A DNA stretch of 20,752 bases from Clostridiales bacterium UBA1763 (lineage in GTDB: Bacteria; Bacillota; Clostridia; Oscillospirales; Oscillospiraceae), in NCBI GenBank assembly GCA_002314685.1, contig DCHB01000030.1, positions 1-20,752 of the forward strand, written 5' to 3'. The position numbers and the translations under genes are program-made. The notes beneath the pieces were generated by a model, which was not told the origin of the DNA, made no database searches, and saw only the letters and a program-made list of their open reading frames with translations. Shown here piece after piece: positions 1 to 8,456 of the stretch (position 1 is the stretch's first letter; each line of letters opens with the position of its first letter).

Positions 1-19
1 TTTTTTCTCGATGCAAGGC

Positions 20-60
20 AAAAAGCACAGGAATAATGGACATATATTCCGAGCATTTTT
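20..60 (-). terminator. Possible weak terminator downstream of mreB
   Basis: Read on the minus strand, a GGAATA/TATTCC stem with a 9-base loop is extended by a GC pair across a small internal loop and followed by TTTTT and more U-rich sequence. It lies about 85 bases after the mreB stop, the right side for ending the ybaK-to-mreB operon. The stem is short and imperfect. The rest of 1-144 holds a GGTGCACC palindrome flanked by GGGC/GCCC (around 96-122) but no gene. Confidence 0.3.
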
Positions 61-144
61 AACGCGGCATCGGGGAAAAAGAGCAATTTGCAGGGCTGTT
101 AATCCCTACGGTGCACCGCCCTTAATCAGTCAAGGTCTTTTAAT

Positions 145-1179
145 TTAGTTCTTCATTTCTCTGTTTCTTAAGAAGTTCATCATGCCGTCCTGCATGAAAT
201 CGAGTCGGGTGAGCATTTTTCCCGCACCGTGAACTGAGCAGGCAATGGGGTCGTCAACGAGCATGGTATGAATACCCGTGCTCTTTTCAACGAGCTTGTC
301 GATACCGTAAACAAGACTGCCGCCGCCCGATACGATTATGCCGTTATCGGCAAGGTCGCCTATAAGCTCGGGAGGCGTTCTTTCGAGCACGGCGTGAACA
401 GCCTCAAGAATGAGGTTTGCAGGCTCCTTGAGCACATCAATCAGCTCAGATGCGGAAATCTCTGCCGTCTTGGGCAGGCCTGTAATGAGGTCTCTGCCCT
501 TAATTTCCTGAATGGAGTCACTCAAGGGGCGCGGCTCTATTGAGCCGATGTTGATTTTAAGCTCCTCGGCAGTTCTCACGCCGATGAGAAGATTATATTT
601 TTTCTTTACGTAGCGGATAATGGCTTCATCGAAGCTGCTGCCCGCTATTTTTATGGACTCGCACTCGACGACACCGCCCATTGATACAACGGCAACATCA
701 GTTGTGCCTCCGCCTATATCAATAACCATGTGACCGTCTGCCTTGGTAATATCAACGCCTGCGCCCATTGCAGTAGCAACAGCGGTTTCAACGAGATAGA
801 CCTTTCTTGCGCCAGCCTCGATTGCGGCATCAATAACCGCACGCTCCTCAACGCCCGTGATACTGCTCGGTACGCACATAAGTATACGAGGCTTGAATAG
901 GCTGAAGCCCGTGACCTTACCGACAAGCTCAGTGAGCATCATTGCAGACATATCATAGTCGGAAATAACGCCTGAGTTAATTGGATGAATAGCAACAACG
1001 TTTGCAGGAGTTCTGCCAAGCGTTTTCTTCGCCTCGTCACCCATTTTGAGCATTTTTCCGTTTGTTTTATCAACCGCAACAACAGTGGGCTCACGCAGAG
1101 CAACGCCGCTTCCCTGAACAAATACCTGTGTTGAGGAGGTACCCATGTCGATTGCAATATCTCTTTCGTATATTACCAT
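145..1179 (-). CDS. mreB: Rod shape-determining protein MreB/Mbl (actin-like)
   Basis: Bacterial actin homologue that polymerises under the membrane on ATP and guides the cell-wall elongation machinery. The 344 residues are full length for MreB/Mbl/MreBH. Visible are the phosphate-1 loop (DMGTSSTQVF, residues 11-20), the phosphate-2 loop (DIGGGTTDVAVV, about 154-165) and the C-terminal adenosine motif SGGGSLVYGI (about 287-296). The ATG has GGAG seven bases upstream. It is the last gene of the ybaK-uvrA-recD2-comF operon, 69-75 bases after comF. That gap holds a GATAAT-like -10 but no good -35, so a private promoter is possible and unproven. mreC and mreD do not follow within the 144 bases left, so this is a solitary copy here. 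Firmicutes usually carry two or three paralogues, and Mbl rather than MreB sensu stricto cannot be excluded. An actin-fold MreB-family protein is near certain. Confidence 0.95.
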   Translation of the reverse strand: MVIYERDIAIDMGTSSTQVFVQGSGVALREPTVVAVDKTNGKMLKMGDEAKKTLGRTPANVVAIHPINSGVISDYDMSAMMLTELVGKVTGFSLFKPRILMCVPSSITGVEERAVIDAAIEAGARKVYLVETAVATAMGAGVDITKADGHMVIDIGGGTTDVAVVSMGGVVECESIKIAGSSFDEAIIRYVKKKYNLLIGVRTAEELKINIGSIEPRPLSDSIQEIKGRDLITGLPKTAEISASELIDVLKEPANLILEAVHAVLERTPPELIGDLADNGIIVSGGGSLVYGIDKLVEKSTGIHTMLVDDPIACSVHGAGKMLTRLDFMQDGMMNFLRNREMKN

Positions 1180-1248
1180 AACAAATCTCCGATCTGCTGA
1201 ATATTTCAGCGATTATCCCATGTTAATTTTAACCCTAAAAGCAGAAAA

Positions 1249-1908
1249 TCAGTCTTCCTTACGCGCAACAGTTATGCAGTAAACAGCTTTTGCGCCCGCT
1301 TTTTTCAAAACTCTTGCCGCCTCCGACAAGGTTGCGCCCGTTGTAACAACATCGTCAACAAGTAAAATGTACTTATCCCTTACCCTGCCTTCGTCAATAA
1401 GCGTAAATGCGCCGATTACATTTGCCGCCCTATCCTTATAGCCTTTGATTGTGGACTGCGCAGTTGTGTTTTTAGGCTTTTTTAGTGTGCTGACTAAGGG
1501 AAGACCTATATTGCGGGATATTTCCTTTGCAAGTAGCTCGGCTTGATTGTAGCCGCGCTCATGTATTCGTTTTCTGCTGAGTGGAATATATGATACCATA
1601 TCTATCCCACCGCAATCAAGGTTGTTTTCGGCATATTCTGACATAATTATGCCAAAACGCTTTGAATTTGTCGGCGCGGAGCCGAATTTGAAGCGTAATA
1701 TGGCACTGCGCACATTGTCCTTGTAATACAAGGGCGAGATGCACTTATCTACAAAGGGAAACTTTTGGTATATACTGTCACCCTTTGTATATGGCAGTGC
1801 TTTTGCACATTCATTACATATATCGGATTTATCTATAATTGTCTGACAGAAGACACATTTGGGAGGATAAATCAGCTTTAGAATATAGTCAAGCAATTTA
1901 AGCTTCAT
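1249..1908 (-). CDS. comF: ComF family protein (phosphoribosyltransferase-like)
   Basis: Homologue of ComF/GntX, a cytoplasmic protein that in competent bacteria helps take in single-stranded DNA. Outside competent species its role is unclear. An N-terminal four-cysteine zinc finger is visible (CVFC then CNEC, spaced as Cys-x2-Cys-x9-Cys-x2-Cys). It is followed by a type I phosphoribosyltransferase domain ending in the PRPP-binding loop LLVDDVVTTGATL near residue 190. About 219 residues is normal for the family. The ATG at 1908 is chosen; a TTG six bases upstream at 1914 is also in frame, and GAGG lies 4 bases before the TTG and 10 before the ATG. The start lies inside the 3' end of recD2, so translation is probably coupled. 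No other competence genes are nearby, so a DNA-uptake role is inferred only from family and helicase neighbour. Confidence 0.9.
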   Translation of the reverse strand: MKLKLLDYILKLIYPPKCVFCQTIIDKSDICNECAKALPYTKGDSIYQKFPFVDKCISPLYYKDNVRSAILRFKFGSAPTNSKRFGIIMSEYAENNLDCGGIDMVSYIPLSRKRIHERGYNQAELLAKEISRNIGLPLVSTLKKPKNTTAQSTIKGYKDRAANVIGAFTLIDEGRVRDKYILLVDDVVTTGATLSEAARVLKKAGAKAVYCITVARKED

Positions 1909-4102
1909 CTGCAATTAACCTCAAACGCAATGCACAATAGCGTCTTGACTGCTTGTTGTTATCAATCATTCTGTGCGCGATTGCATCGTCTCCGACCATT
2001 ATAAGAAGCTCCTTAGCCCTCGTTACGGCAGTATATAAAACGCCGCGGGTCAAAAGCATCTGAACATCACCGCTTAAGGCAAGAATTACTGCTCTGTATT
2101 CACTGCCCTGCGATTTATGTACTGTGAGCGCCCATGCGTGCTCAAGCTCATTGAGCATATCAAAGCCGTAGCACGCAAGCTTGTCCTCATAGTCAACCAA
2201 AACAGTCTCGGTAATGGGGTCAATGCTTTTTATAACGCCGATATCACCGTTATAAATGCCTGCACCGTTAATCCCACTCGGAGTTTTCCAAAGTATATCG
2301 TAATTATTCTTTATCTGAATAACCCTATCACCCGTTCTGAATATTACATCACCGAAGGGCTTTTCCTTTTTCTCCTCGGAGGCGGGGTTTAGCTCCTGCT
2401 GAAGCCTCTTGTTGAGATTAACTGTTCCCGTTTCGCCCTTACGCGTAGGTGAAAGCACCTGAATTGAGCTTGAGGGAATGTTCATTTTTTCGGGTAATCT
2501 CTTTGAACAAAGCTCAACTATCGTATCGACGGATGTGCCGCCCTTTAATCTTTTCAGTCTGAAGAAATCGCCTGTGTTTGCCTCAAAATCGGGGTGCTCT
2601 CCCCTGTTAATCATGTGGGCATTTCTGATTATTCTGCTGTCGGATTTCTGTCTGAAAATCTCGGTAAGCCTAACGGCGGGGACAATCTCACTCCTTATTA
2701 TATCGGCAAAAACATTTCCGGGACCTACTGACGGCAGCTGGTCTGCATCGCCTACGAGAATAAGCCTGCAATCGGGCTTAAGTGCGTGCAATATTGCGCT
2801 CATCAGCGTTATATCGACCATTGAACATTCATCAACAATCAGCGCATCGCAGACAAGAAGGTCGTCCTCATCCTTTGTAAATACTACGCTCTCCCCGTCC
2901 TCGGACATTTTTGCGCCTAAAAGGCGGTGAATTGTCGATGCCTCCATACTGCAAAGCTCGCTCATCCGCTTTGCCGCCCTTCCCGTAGGTGCGGCAAGAC
3001 AGGTGTCAAGCTCAAGCTTTTCATATAGCTTAAGAATGCCCTTTAGTATAGTTGTTTTGCCCGTACCGGGTCCGCCTGTAATAACAAGCATTTGGTTATT
3101 GAATGCAAGCTCGATTGATTTTTTTTGTAAAGGCGCATAGCTAATTGAGTAGAGCTCTTCGATTTCGGAAATTAGTGAAGCTGTGTTCAATTTGCTTTTA
3201 AGGCTCGTTTTTGCCATAGCTTTAATTCTCTCGGCAACAAAGGTTTCAGCATCATAAAGCTCATTAAGATAACAAACATTTAGCCCTGCGACCTCGTCAC
3301 ACACAAGCTGACCGTTAGAAAACAGCGTATCAACAGCCTCGCTTACAAGTGCTGTCGGCACGGAAATCAGCTGAGCTGTTGCAATAATAAGCTTGTCCGT
3401 CGGAATAAAGCAGTGACCGTTGCCTGAATTGTGCTTCAGCTCAAATAATACTGCCGCAGATATTCTGTTAATGCTGTCACCCTCAATACCGAGCTCAAGA
3501 GCAAGATTGTCAGCCTCGGCAAAGCTTGCACCAATATGGTCTGCCGAAATTATATACGGGTTTTCGTGTACTACCTCAAGTGCCTCAGAGCCGTATGCCT
3601 TATACAGTCTTAATGCAACAAGCGGCTGAATGTTATACGCGCACAAAAACTCCGTCAGTCTGCGCACTCCCGCCTGCTTTTTGAAGCTTGCGCATATACT
3701 CTTTGCCTTTGCTGAGCTTATGCCCTTTATCTCAGCCAGCTTATCGGGGCTCATTTCAAGTATATCGAGAGTTTTTTCTCCGAAACGGTCAACTATAAGT
3801 GCCGCAGTTGCAGGTCCTACACCTTTAACGGTACTGCCCGCGAGATATTCGTATATTCCGTCTGCGGAGGTTGGTAACAAGCGGTTTGACTGCTCAATCT
3901 TAAACTGTCTGCCGTGCTGAGCGTGCGTCATCCACGAGCCCTCGGCAGAAATCATCTCACCCGGAGCAATGTACGGAAGACAGCCAACAGCGGTGGTCAT
4001 CTCGCCGTTATCCTGCTCAAGACGAACAACTGCATAGCCGTTTTCGTCATTTCTGTAAATAACAGAGCTTATTATTCCGTTTATTTCAGCTTGCTCTACC
4101 AT
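1898..4102 (-). CDS. recD2: RecD2-type ATP-dependent DNA helicase (RecD/TraA family)
   Basis: 5'-3' SF1B DNA helicase of the RecD2 class, found in bacteria lacking RecBC partners and linked to DNA repair and fork stability. Order of parts: an N-terminal OB-like region (1-80), tandem helix-hairpin-helix motifs (about 85-140, including VKGVGPATA and IKGISSAKA), an extension typical of RecD2, then the motor. The motor shows the Q-motif region (LQKKSIELAF, 325-334), Walker A GGPGTGKT (343-350), Walker B DECSMVD, motif III LVGDADQLPSVGPG, and motif VI near the C-terminus (ALTVHKSQGSEY, VTRA). 734 residues is normal. GGAG lies about 7 bases before the ATG. It starts 24 bases after uvrA and overlaps comF by 11 bases, so it is co-transcribed. 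The long N-terminus separates it from RecBCD-type RecD. Confidence 0.95.
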   Translation of the reverse strand: MVEQAEINGIISSVIYRNDENGYAVVRLEQDNGEMTTAVGCLPYIAPGEMISAEGSWMTHAQHGRQFKIEQSNRLLPTSADGIYEYLAGSTVKGVGPATAALIVDRFGEKTLDILEMSPDKLAEIKGISSAKAKSICASFKKQAGVRRLTEFLCAYNIQPLVALRLYKAYGSEALEVVHENPYIISADHIGASFAEADNLALELGIEGDSINRISAAVLFELKHNSGNGHCFIPTDKLIIATAQLISVPTALVSEAVDTLFSNGQLVCDEVAGLNVCYLNELYDAETFVAERIKAMAKTSLKSKLNTASLISEIEELYSISYAPLQKKSIELAFNNQMLVITGGPGTGKTTILKGILKLYEKLELDTCLAAPTGRAAKRMSELCSMEASTIHRLLGAKMSEDGESVVFTKDEDDLLVCDALIVDECSMVDITLMSAILHALKPDCRLILVGDADQLPSVGPGNVFADIIRSEIVPAVRLTEIFRQKSDSRIIRNAHMINRGEHPDFEANTGDFFRLKRLKGGTSVDTIVELCSKRLPEKMNIPSSSIQVLSPTRKGETGTVNLNKRLQQELNPASEEKKEKPFGDVIFRTGDRVIQIKNNYDILWKTPSGINGAGIYNGDIGVIKSIDPITETVLVDYEDKLACYGFDMLNELEHAWALTVHKSQGSEYRAVILALSGDVQMLLTRGVLYTAVTRAKELLIMVGDDAIAHRMIDNNKQSRRYCALRLRLIADEA

Positions 4103-4126
4103 GTTTATCTCCGTGAAATGATTGAT

Positions 4127-6970
4127 TTAGGTCAGTATTTTTTTCAAGAACTGACCTGTGAAGCTTTCTTTACATTCGGCACATTGCTCTACGGTGCCTG
4201 TAAAAACAACGCTTCCGCCGCCGCTTCCGCCCTCGGGACCGAGGTCAATAATATAGTCGCAGGATTTTATAATATCGAGATTATGCTCGATTATAATAAC
4301 CGTGTTGCCCGAATCTGCAAGCTTGTTGATTATGTTTACAAGCTTGTGCACATCTGCCATGTGAAGTCCTGTTGTGGGCTCGTCAAGGATATAGACGGTT
4401 GAGCCTGTACTGCGCTTAGACAGCTCGGTCGCAAGCTTTACTCTCTGTGCCTCGCCGCCCGAAAGCGTTGTGCTTGACTGTCCGAGCTTAATATAACCGA
4501 GACCGACCTCGTAAAGCGTATCAAGCTTGTTGCGCAATCTCGGCAGATTTGCAAAGAAGTCGCGGGCTTCCTCAACTGTCATTTCAAGCACATCATGAAT
4601 GTTCTTGCCCTTATACCGTACTTCAAGTGTCTCGCGGTTGTAGCGCTTGCCCTTGCAGACATCGCAGGGTACATAAACATCGGGCAAAAAGTGCATTTCG
4701 ATTTTCTGCAAACCGTCGCCCCTGCACGCCTCACATCTGCCGCCCTTGACGTTAAACGAAAATCTGCCTGCCTGATAACCTCGGAGCTTTGCATCCTCTG
4801 TTGCGGCAAAAAGCTCGCGGATATCGTTGAATAAGCCCGTATAAGTAGCGGGATTTGAACGCGGAGTTCTTCCTATCGGGCTTTGGTCGATGTTAATTAC
4901 CTTATCGACATCGTCGAGCCCCGTTACACCCTCGCATTTTCCCGGTTTTGTTTTTGCTCTGTTTTTTATCTGCGCTATTGTTTTATACAGAATTTCATTG
5001 ACAAGTGAGGATTTACCGCTTCCCGAAACGCCCGTCACGCAGGTAATAACGCCCTTGGGAAAGCTGACGTCAATGCCGCGCAGATTGTTTTCCTGCGCAC
5101 CTAAAACAGTTATGAAGCCCTTGTCGGCAGGCCTGCGCACCGTCGGCACGGGGATAAACCTTTTGCCTGTCAGATACTGTCCCGTCAGCGATTTTTCGCA
5201 GGCACATATATCGTCAAGAGTGCCCGCACAAACGACCTCGCCGCCGTGAACACCTGCGGCAGGACCTATATCAACTATGTAATCAGCTGAACGGATTGTG
5301 TCTTCGTCGTGCTCAACAACAATTAGCGTATTGCCTATATCGCAAAGATTTCTGAGTGTTTTGAGCAGCTTTTCGTTATCACGCTGATGAAGTCCTATGC
5401 TCGGCTCATCGAGAATATACAGAACTCCCATTAAGGATGATCCGATTTGAGTTGCAAGACGAATTCTCTGACTTTCACCGCCCGACAGAGTAACGGCACT
5501 GCGGGATAAGGTCAGATACTGAAGACCTACATTGTTCAAAAATCCGAGTCTGACCTTGATTTCCTTAATAATTCGGTCAGCAATCAAATGCTCTTTTTCT
5601 GTGAATTGCAATCCGTCAATAAAATCTATCGCCTGAACGATAGACATACTGCCGAACTGAGCAATGTTTATTCCGCCGACAGTTACGGCAAGCGCTTCTC
5701 TGCGCAGTCTGAGTCCCTTGCAGGAGGGGCACTCAATCTCCGACATACATTCCTCAAGCTCAGCTCGCATTGACGGGCTTTGAGTCTCGTGATATCTGCG
5801 TTCAAGATTGTTGCAGATACCCTCAAAGGGCTTTGAAAACTTGCCGGAAAATGAGCTGACCTTGTTTTGCCGCTCGTAGTTTAGCTCAAGCACCTCGCCC
5901 TTTGTGCCGTACAGCAAAGCCTGCCTTGCTTCCTCGGACAAATCCTTCATAGGTGTGTCCATTGTAAAGCCGTACTTTACCGATAGAGCATTATAGTACA
6001 TCTTTGCAATGGAGTCCGTGCCGTTGCTGTTCCAGCCCGATGCCTTTATTGCACCCTGCGAGAGGCTGAGCTCATCATCGGGAATAATAAGATCGGGGTC
6101 AACAAGCAGCTGCATACCCAAGCCGTCGCAGTTAGGGCAGGCACCGTAGGGCGTGTTGAACGAGAACATTCGCGGTGTTAGCTCTTCAATCGACACACCG
6201 CAGTCATCGCAGGCGTAATTCTGCGAGAACAAAAGCTCACGGCTTTCGCTTACTATATCTGCAATGACAAGACCGTCCGCAAGTTTAGCCGCAGTTTCAA
6301 CGGAGTCTGTAAGTCTGCGGATAATATCGGGCTTTATTACAAGTCTGTCAACGATGATTTCGATGCTGTGCTTTTTGTTTTTGTCAAGCGTTATATCCTC
6401 GCCCAAATCATAAATGCTTCCGTCAACACGGGCACGGACGTAACCCGATTTTCTCGCATCCTCGAATACTTTGAGATATTCGCCTTTTCTCGCCCTTACA
6501 ACGGGCGCAAGAATCTGAAGCTTTGTGCCCTCGGGCAAAAGCATTATCTGGTCTATTATCTGGTCTATTGTCTGCTGTTTAATCTCCTTACCGCATTTCG
6601 GACAGTGCGGCACTCCAACCCTCGCCCACAGCAAACGCATATAATCATAAATCTCCGTTACCGTGCCGACTGTTGAACGCGGATTTCTTGAGCTTGTCTT
6701 TTGGTCTATTGAAATTGCCGGAGAAAGCCCCTGTATGTAATCCACATCGGGCTTATCCATCTGACCGAGAAACTGCCTTGCATAGCTTGAAAGGCTCTCT
6801 ACATAGCGTCTCTGCCCTTCTGCGTAGATTGTATCAAATGCAAGACTTGATTTGCCGCTGCCCGATACGCCTGTCATTACGATAAGCTTGTCTCTCGGAA
6901 TTTCGATGTCGATATTTTTAAGGTTGTTTTCTCTTGCGCCTTTTATAATAATGCTGTCGTTTGTTTTCAT
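4127..6970 (-). CDS. uvrA: UvrABC excinuclease subunit A
   Basis: Damage-recognition ATPase of nucleotide excision repair. It dimerises, binds lesions with UvrB, and hands over to UvrB/UvrC. Two ABC ATPase modules are visible: Walker A GVSGSGKSS at 34-42 and again about residue 640, with signatures LSGGESQR and LSGGEAQR. Zinc-binding cysteine pairs occur as CPKC, CDDC...CPNC and CEAC...CDVC. The 947 residues match full-length UvrA. The ATG overlaps the ybaK stop as ATGA and no good ribosome binding site sits just before it (a GGAG is 16 bases away), so translation probably depends on coupling to ybaK. uvrB is in a separate operon over 11 kb to the right. No LexA-type operator was seen at the operon promoter. 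Identification is secure. Confidence 0.98.
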   Translation of the reverse strand: MKTNDSIIIKGARENNLKNIDIEIPRDKLIVMTGVSGSGKSSLAFDTIYAEGQRRYVESLSSYARQFLGQMDKPDVDYIQGLSPAISIDQKTSSRNPRSTVGTVTEIYDYMRLLWARVGVPHCPKCGKEIKQQTIDQIIDQIMLLPEGTKLQILAPVVRARKGEYLKVFEDARKSGYVRARVDGSIYDLGEDITLDKNKKHSIEIIVDRLVIKPDIIRRLTDSVETAAKLADGLVIADIVSESRELLFSQNYACDDCGVSIEELTPRMFSFNTPYGACPNCDGLGMQLLVDPDLIIPDDELSLSQGAIKASGWNSNGTDSIAKMYYNALSVKYGFTMDTPMKDLSEEARQALLYGTKGEVLELNYERQNKVSSFSGKFSKPFEGICNNLERRYHETQSPSMRAELEECMSEIECPSCKGLRLRREALAVTVGGINIAQFGSMSIVQAIDFIDGLQFTEKEHLIADRIIKEIKVRLGFLNNVGLQYLTLSRSAVTLSGGESQRIRLATQIGSSLMGVLYILDEPSIGLHQRDNEKLLKTLRNLCDIGNTLIVVEHDEDTIRSADYIVDIGPAAGVHGGEVVCAGTLDDICACEKSLTGQYLTGKRFIPVPTVRRPADKGFITVLGAQENNLRGIDVSFPKGVITCVTGVSGSGKSSLVNEILYKTIAQIKNRAKTKPGKCEGVTGLDDVDKVINIDQSPIGRTPRSNPATYTGLFNDIRELFAATEDAKLRGYQAGRFSFNVKGGRCEACRGDGLQKIEMHFLPDVYVPCDVCKGKRYNRETLEVRYKGKNIHDVLEMTVEEARDFFANLPRLRNKLDTLYEVGLGYIKLGQSSTTLSGGEAQRVKLATELSKRSTGSTVYILDEPTTGLHMADVHKLVNIINKLADSGNTVIIIEHNLDIIKSCDYIIDLGPEGGSGGGSVVFTGTVEQCAECKESFTGQFLKKILT

Positions 6971-7440
6971 ACTAAATCTGCATACGCTCCACGGGATAAT
7001 TTGAGTAATTCGTCGGGATTAAGCTCAACCTGATAGCCTATTTTCCCCGCACTGACCATAATTGTCGGCTTATCTGCGGCACTTTCATCAAAAAACGTCT
7101 TGTATTGCTTTTTCATGCCAATGGGAGAGCAACCGCCGCGCACATAACCCGTCAATGCGGTTATCTCGCTGACATGAATCATAGCGATTGACTTTTCTCC
7201 GCTTGCCTTTGCCGCTTTTTTGAGGTTTAGCTCGCCCGTAACGGGAATGACAAAGACATAAATGCTCTTGCTTGCGCCGCGTGCAACAAGAGTTTTGAAA
7301 ACCTGCTCGGGATTTTGCCCGCAAATCCGTGCAACGGTCAAGCCGTCAACAGCCTCGTCACCGTGAGGATATTCGTGTGCGGTATATTGAATTTTCTTTT
7401 GCTCTAAAAGCCGCATTACGTTGGTTTTCTGTTCCTTCAT
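6967..7440 (-). CDS. ybaK: YbaK/EbsC family Cys-tRNA(Pro) deacylase
   Basis: Trans-acting editing enzyme that hydrolyses Cys-tRNA(Pro) misloaded by prolyl-tRNA synthetase. It acts in the cytoplasm, with ProRS and tRNA. The single domain shows the family lysine in the VFKTLVARG segment (residue 49 from the chosen start), the GELNLKKAAKA segment and the GGCSPIGMKK loop that lines the active site. 157 residues is the usual length. Two ATGs are in tandem (7443 and 7440). The second is preferred because the strong GAGGTGA site lies seven bases before it but only four before the first. It is the first gene of the operon, 21 bases after the -10 box at 7461-7466, and its stop overlaps the uvrA start. 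Pairing with uvrA looks like convenience rather than shared function. Confidence 0.93.
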   Translation of the reverse strand: MKEQKTNVMRLLEQKKIQYTAHEYPHGDEAVDGLTVARICGQNPEQVFKTLVARGASKSIYVFVIPVTGELNLKKAAKASGEKSIAMIHVSEITALTGYVRGGCSPIGMKKQYKTFFDESAADKPTIMVSAGKIGYQVELNPDELLKLSRGAYADLV

Positions 7441-7460
7441 CATTTCACCTCATTTAATCT

Positions 7461-7489
7461 ATTATATCCTCTTTTATATATTCTTTCAA
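7461..7489 (-). promoter_or_regulatory. Sigma-A promoter of the ybaK-uvrA-recD2-comF-mreB operon
   Basis: On the minus strand TTGAAA (7484-7489) and a perfect TATAAT (7461-7466) are 17 bases apart, just upstream of ybaK. This is the best promoter in the left half and the only clear one seen for the operon. Confidence 0.8.
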
Positions 7490-7498
7490 CATAAAAAA

Positions 7499-7526
7499 CA
7501 GCACCGAGGGTTTATTCTCGGTGCTG
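7499..7526 (-). terminator. Rho-independent terminator behind the gene remnant
   Basis: A 10-bp perfect stem (CAGCACCGAG with its complement) around an 8-base loop, followed on the minus strand by TTTTTT. It sits 23 bases after the stop of the truncated coding remnant at 7550-7687 and just upstream of the ybaK promoter, so it insulates that promoter. Confidence 0.85.
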
Positions 7527-7549
7527 AAATATAAATCAGTTTATATGCT

Positions 7550-7687
7550 TTAATATGCGGGAATATTCATTGTTGCATTTACGGACTGCTGAGCGATATT
7601 GGCATCGTCAAAATACAAAGTTACAGGAATACTTGTATCCGTAGCTGAAACCGTGACGGTCTTCCAAGCACTGTAACAGTATAATAA
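7550..7687 (-). pseudogene. 3' remnant of an unidentified gene
   Basis: Forty-five codons are open up to a TAA at 7550-7552, bounded upstream by an in-frame TGA (7688-7690), with no usable start codon or ribosome binding site. The peptide contains SAWKTVTVSATDTSIPVTLY and DDANIAQQSVNATMNIPAY. It has coherent, beta-rich composition with many Thr, Val and Ser, like the end of an extracellular or Ig-like domain. A good terminator follows at the expected distance. The 5' part is missing, because the tetR terminator lies only about 35 bases upstream. I do not recognise the parent gene. It could be chance, but coding-like composition plus a correctly placed terminator favours a deletion scar. Confidence 0.5.
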
Positions 7688-7721
7688 TCAACAAAAAAGT
7701 ATTGATTTTTATTGAAAAAAC

Positions 7722-7753
7722 AAACAGACCTACGCTTGAACGAAGGTCTGTTT
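7722..7753 (-). terminator. Terminator of the tetR-family gene
   Basis: A 10-bp perfect stem (AAACAGACCT with its complement) around a 12-base loop, followed on the minus strand by a U-rich run. It lies 13 bases after the regulator's stop. Confidence 0.8.
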
Positions 7754-7765
7754 TACTATCAATAT

Positions 7766-8323
7766 TCAGCTTTTCTGAAATCTTGCAAGAAGGTTTTCAA
7801 CGCTGTTATCGAGCACCTTCATAAGCTTCTCGACGGTAATCTCGGGAGGTAACTCCATGTTATTGTCAAGCCACTGTGAGATGATGCCGACTACGCAGTT
7901 TGCGTAAAACTCGCATACAAACTCAAGATCCGACCACTCGATGTTCATACCGTCGGATACTATAACCGCAAAGGTATGAACGCAGTAGTGAAGTCTTCTC
8001 TTGAAGTAACGCAGAAAATACGAGCGATTATTGGAGTTGTAGATGTTAAGAACAAACAGTCTGTTATCGGCGAGATAACGAAAGAACATAGTAACGTCCT
8101 CACGCCACTCCTCGTATCTAATATCATCGGGCAGGACTCTGTTTGCGTCCTCCTCGAAAACCCATTCTAAAAGGTCGTAAACGTCGTCAAAGTGATAATA
8201 AAAGGTCTGACGGTTAACACCGCATTCCTCGACTAAATCCTTAACCGTGATTTTATCAATGGGCTTAACGGAAAGCATTTTCTTCAAGGCAGTGCCGAGG
8301 GCTTCTTTTGTTGAGCTTGCCAT
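7766..8323 (-). CDS. TetR/AcrR family transcriptional regulator
   Basis: DNA-binding repressor of the TetR fold, 185 residues. The N-terminal helix-turn-helix is clear (KITVKDLVEECGVNRQTFYY, about residues 24-43, then HFDDVYDLLEWVF). The rest is a helical ligand/dimer domain of the type seen in DhaS-like and other clostridial TetR proteins, with many Phe, Trp and Tyr residues. The upstream in-frame ATG at 8332 abuts the AAAGGA site, so the ATG at 8323, eight bases from it, is the likely start. It is monocistronic, with its own terminator, and divergent from gluQ. The only transport or efflux-like target nearby would be the deleted gene behind it. Autoregulation is suggested by the inverted repeat at 8392-8417. 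Ligand and regulon cannot be read from sequence. Confidence 0.9.
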   Translation of the reverse strand: MASSTKEALGTALKKMLSVKPIDKITVKDLVEECGVNRQTFYYHFDDVYDLLEWVFEEDANRVLPDDIRYEEWREDVTMFFRYLADNRLFVLNIYNSNNRSYFLRYFKRRLHYCVHTFAVIVSDGMNIEWSDLEFVCEFYANCVVGIISQWLDNNMELPPEITVEKLMKVLDNSVENLLARFQKS

Positions 8324-8381
8324 AATAATCATCCTTTCAAAATCTTATTTTTGATTAGATTAAAGCATACTTTTTAGTAAA

Positions 8382-8411
8382 ATGATAGATACATATTTTC
8401 ATTTTCGTCAA
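8382..8411 (-). promoter_or_regulatory. Candidate promoter of the tetR-family gene
   Basis: Minus-strand TTGACG (8406-8411) and TATCAT (8382-8387), each one base off consensus, are separated by 18 bases. They lie about 60 bases before the start codon. No equally good promoter was found for gluQ on the other strand. Confidence 0.5.
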
Positions 8412-8417
8412 AATATG
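8392..8417. promoter_or_regulatory. Candidate operator: inverted repeat in the tetR/gluQ intergenic region
   Basis: CATATTTT (8392-8399) and AAAATATG (8410-8417) are perfect 8-base arms around 10 bases. The repeat overlaps the -35 box and spacer of the putative tetR promoter, where an autorepressor would act. The arms are AT-rich, so chance is a real alternative. Confidence 0.35.
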
Positions 8418-8456
8418 ATTTAATAAAATCAAATTTTGTAAAGAAAAAGGCATAAA

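Noticed and set aside
2478..2930. 150-codon plus-strand ORF
   Set aside because: Antisense shadow of the recD2 motor domain, which has all its helicase motifs on the other strand.
3914..4402. 162-codon plus-strand ORF bridging recD2 and uvrA
   Set aside because: Opposite to two well-supported genes; no recognisable domain.
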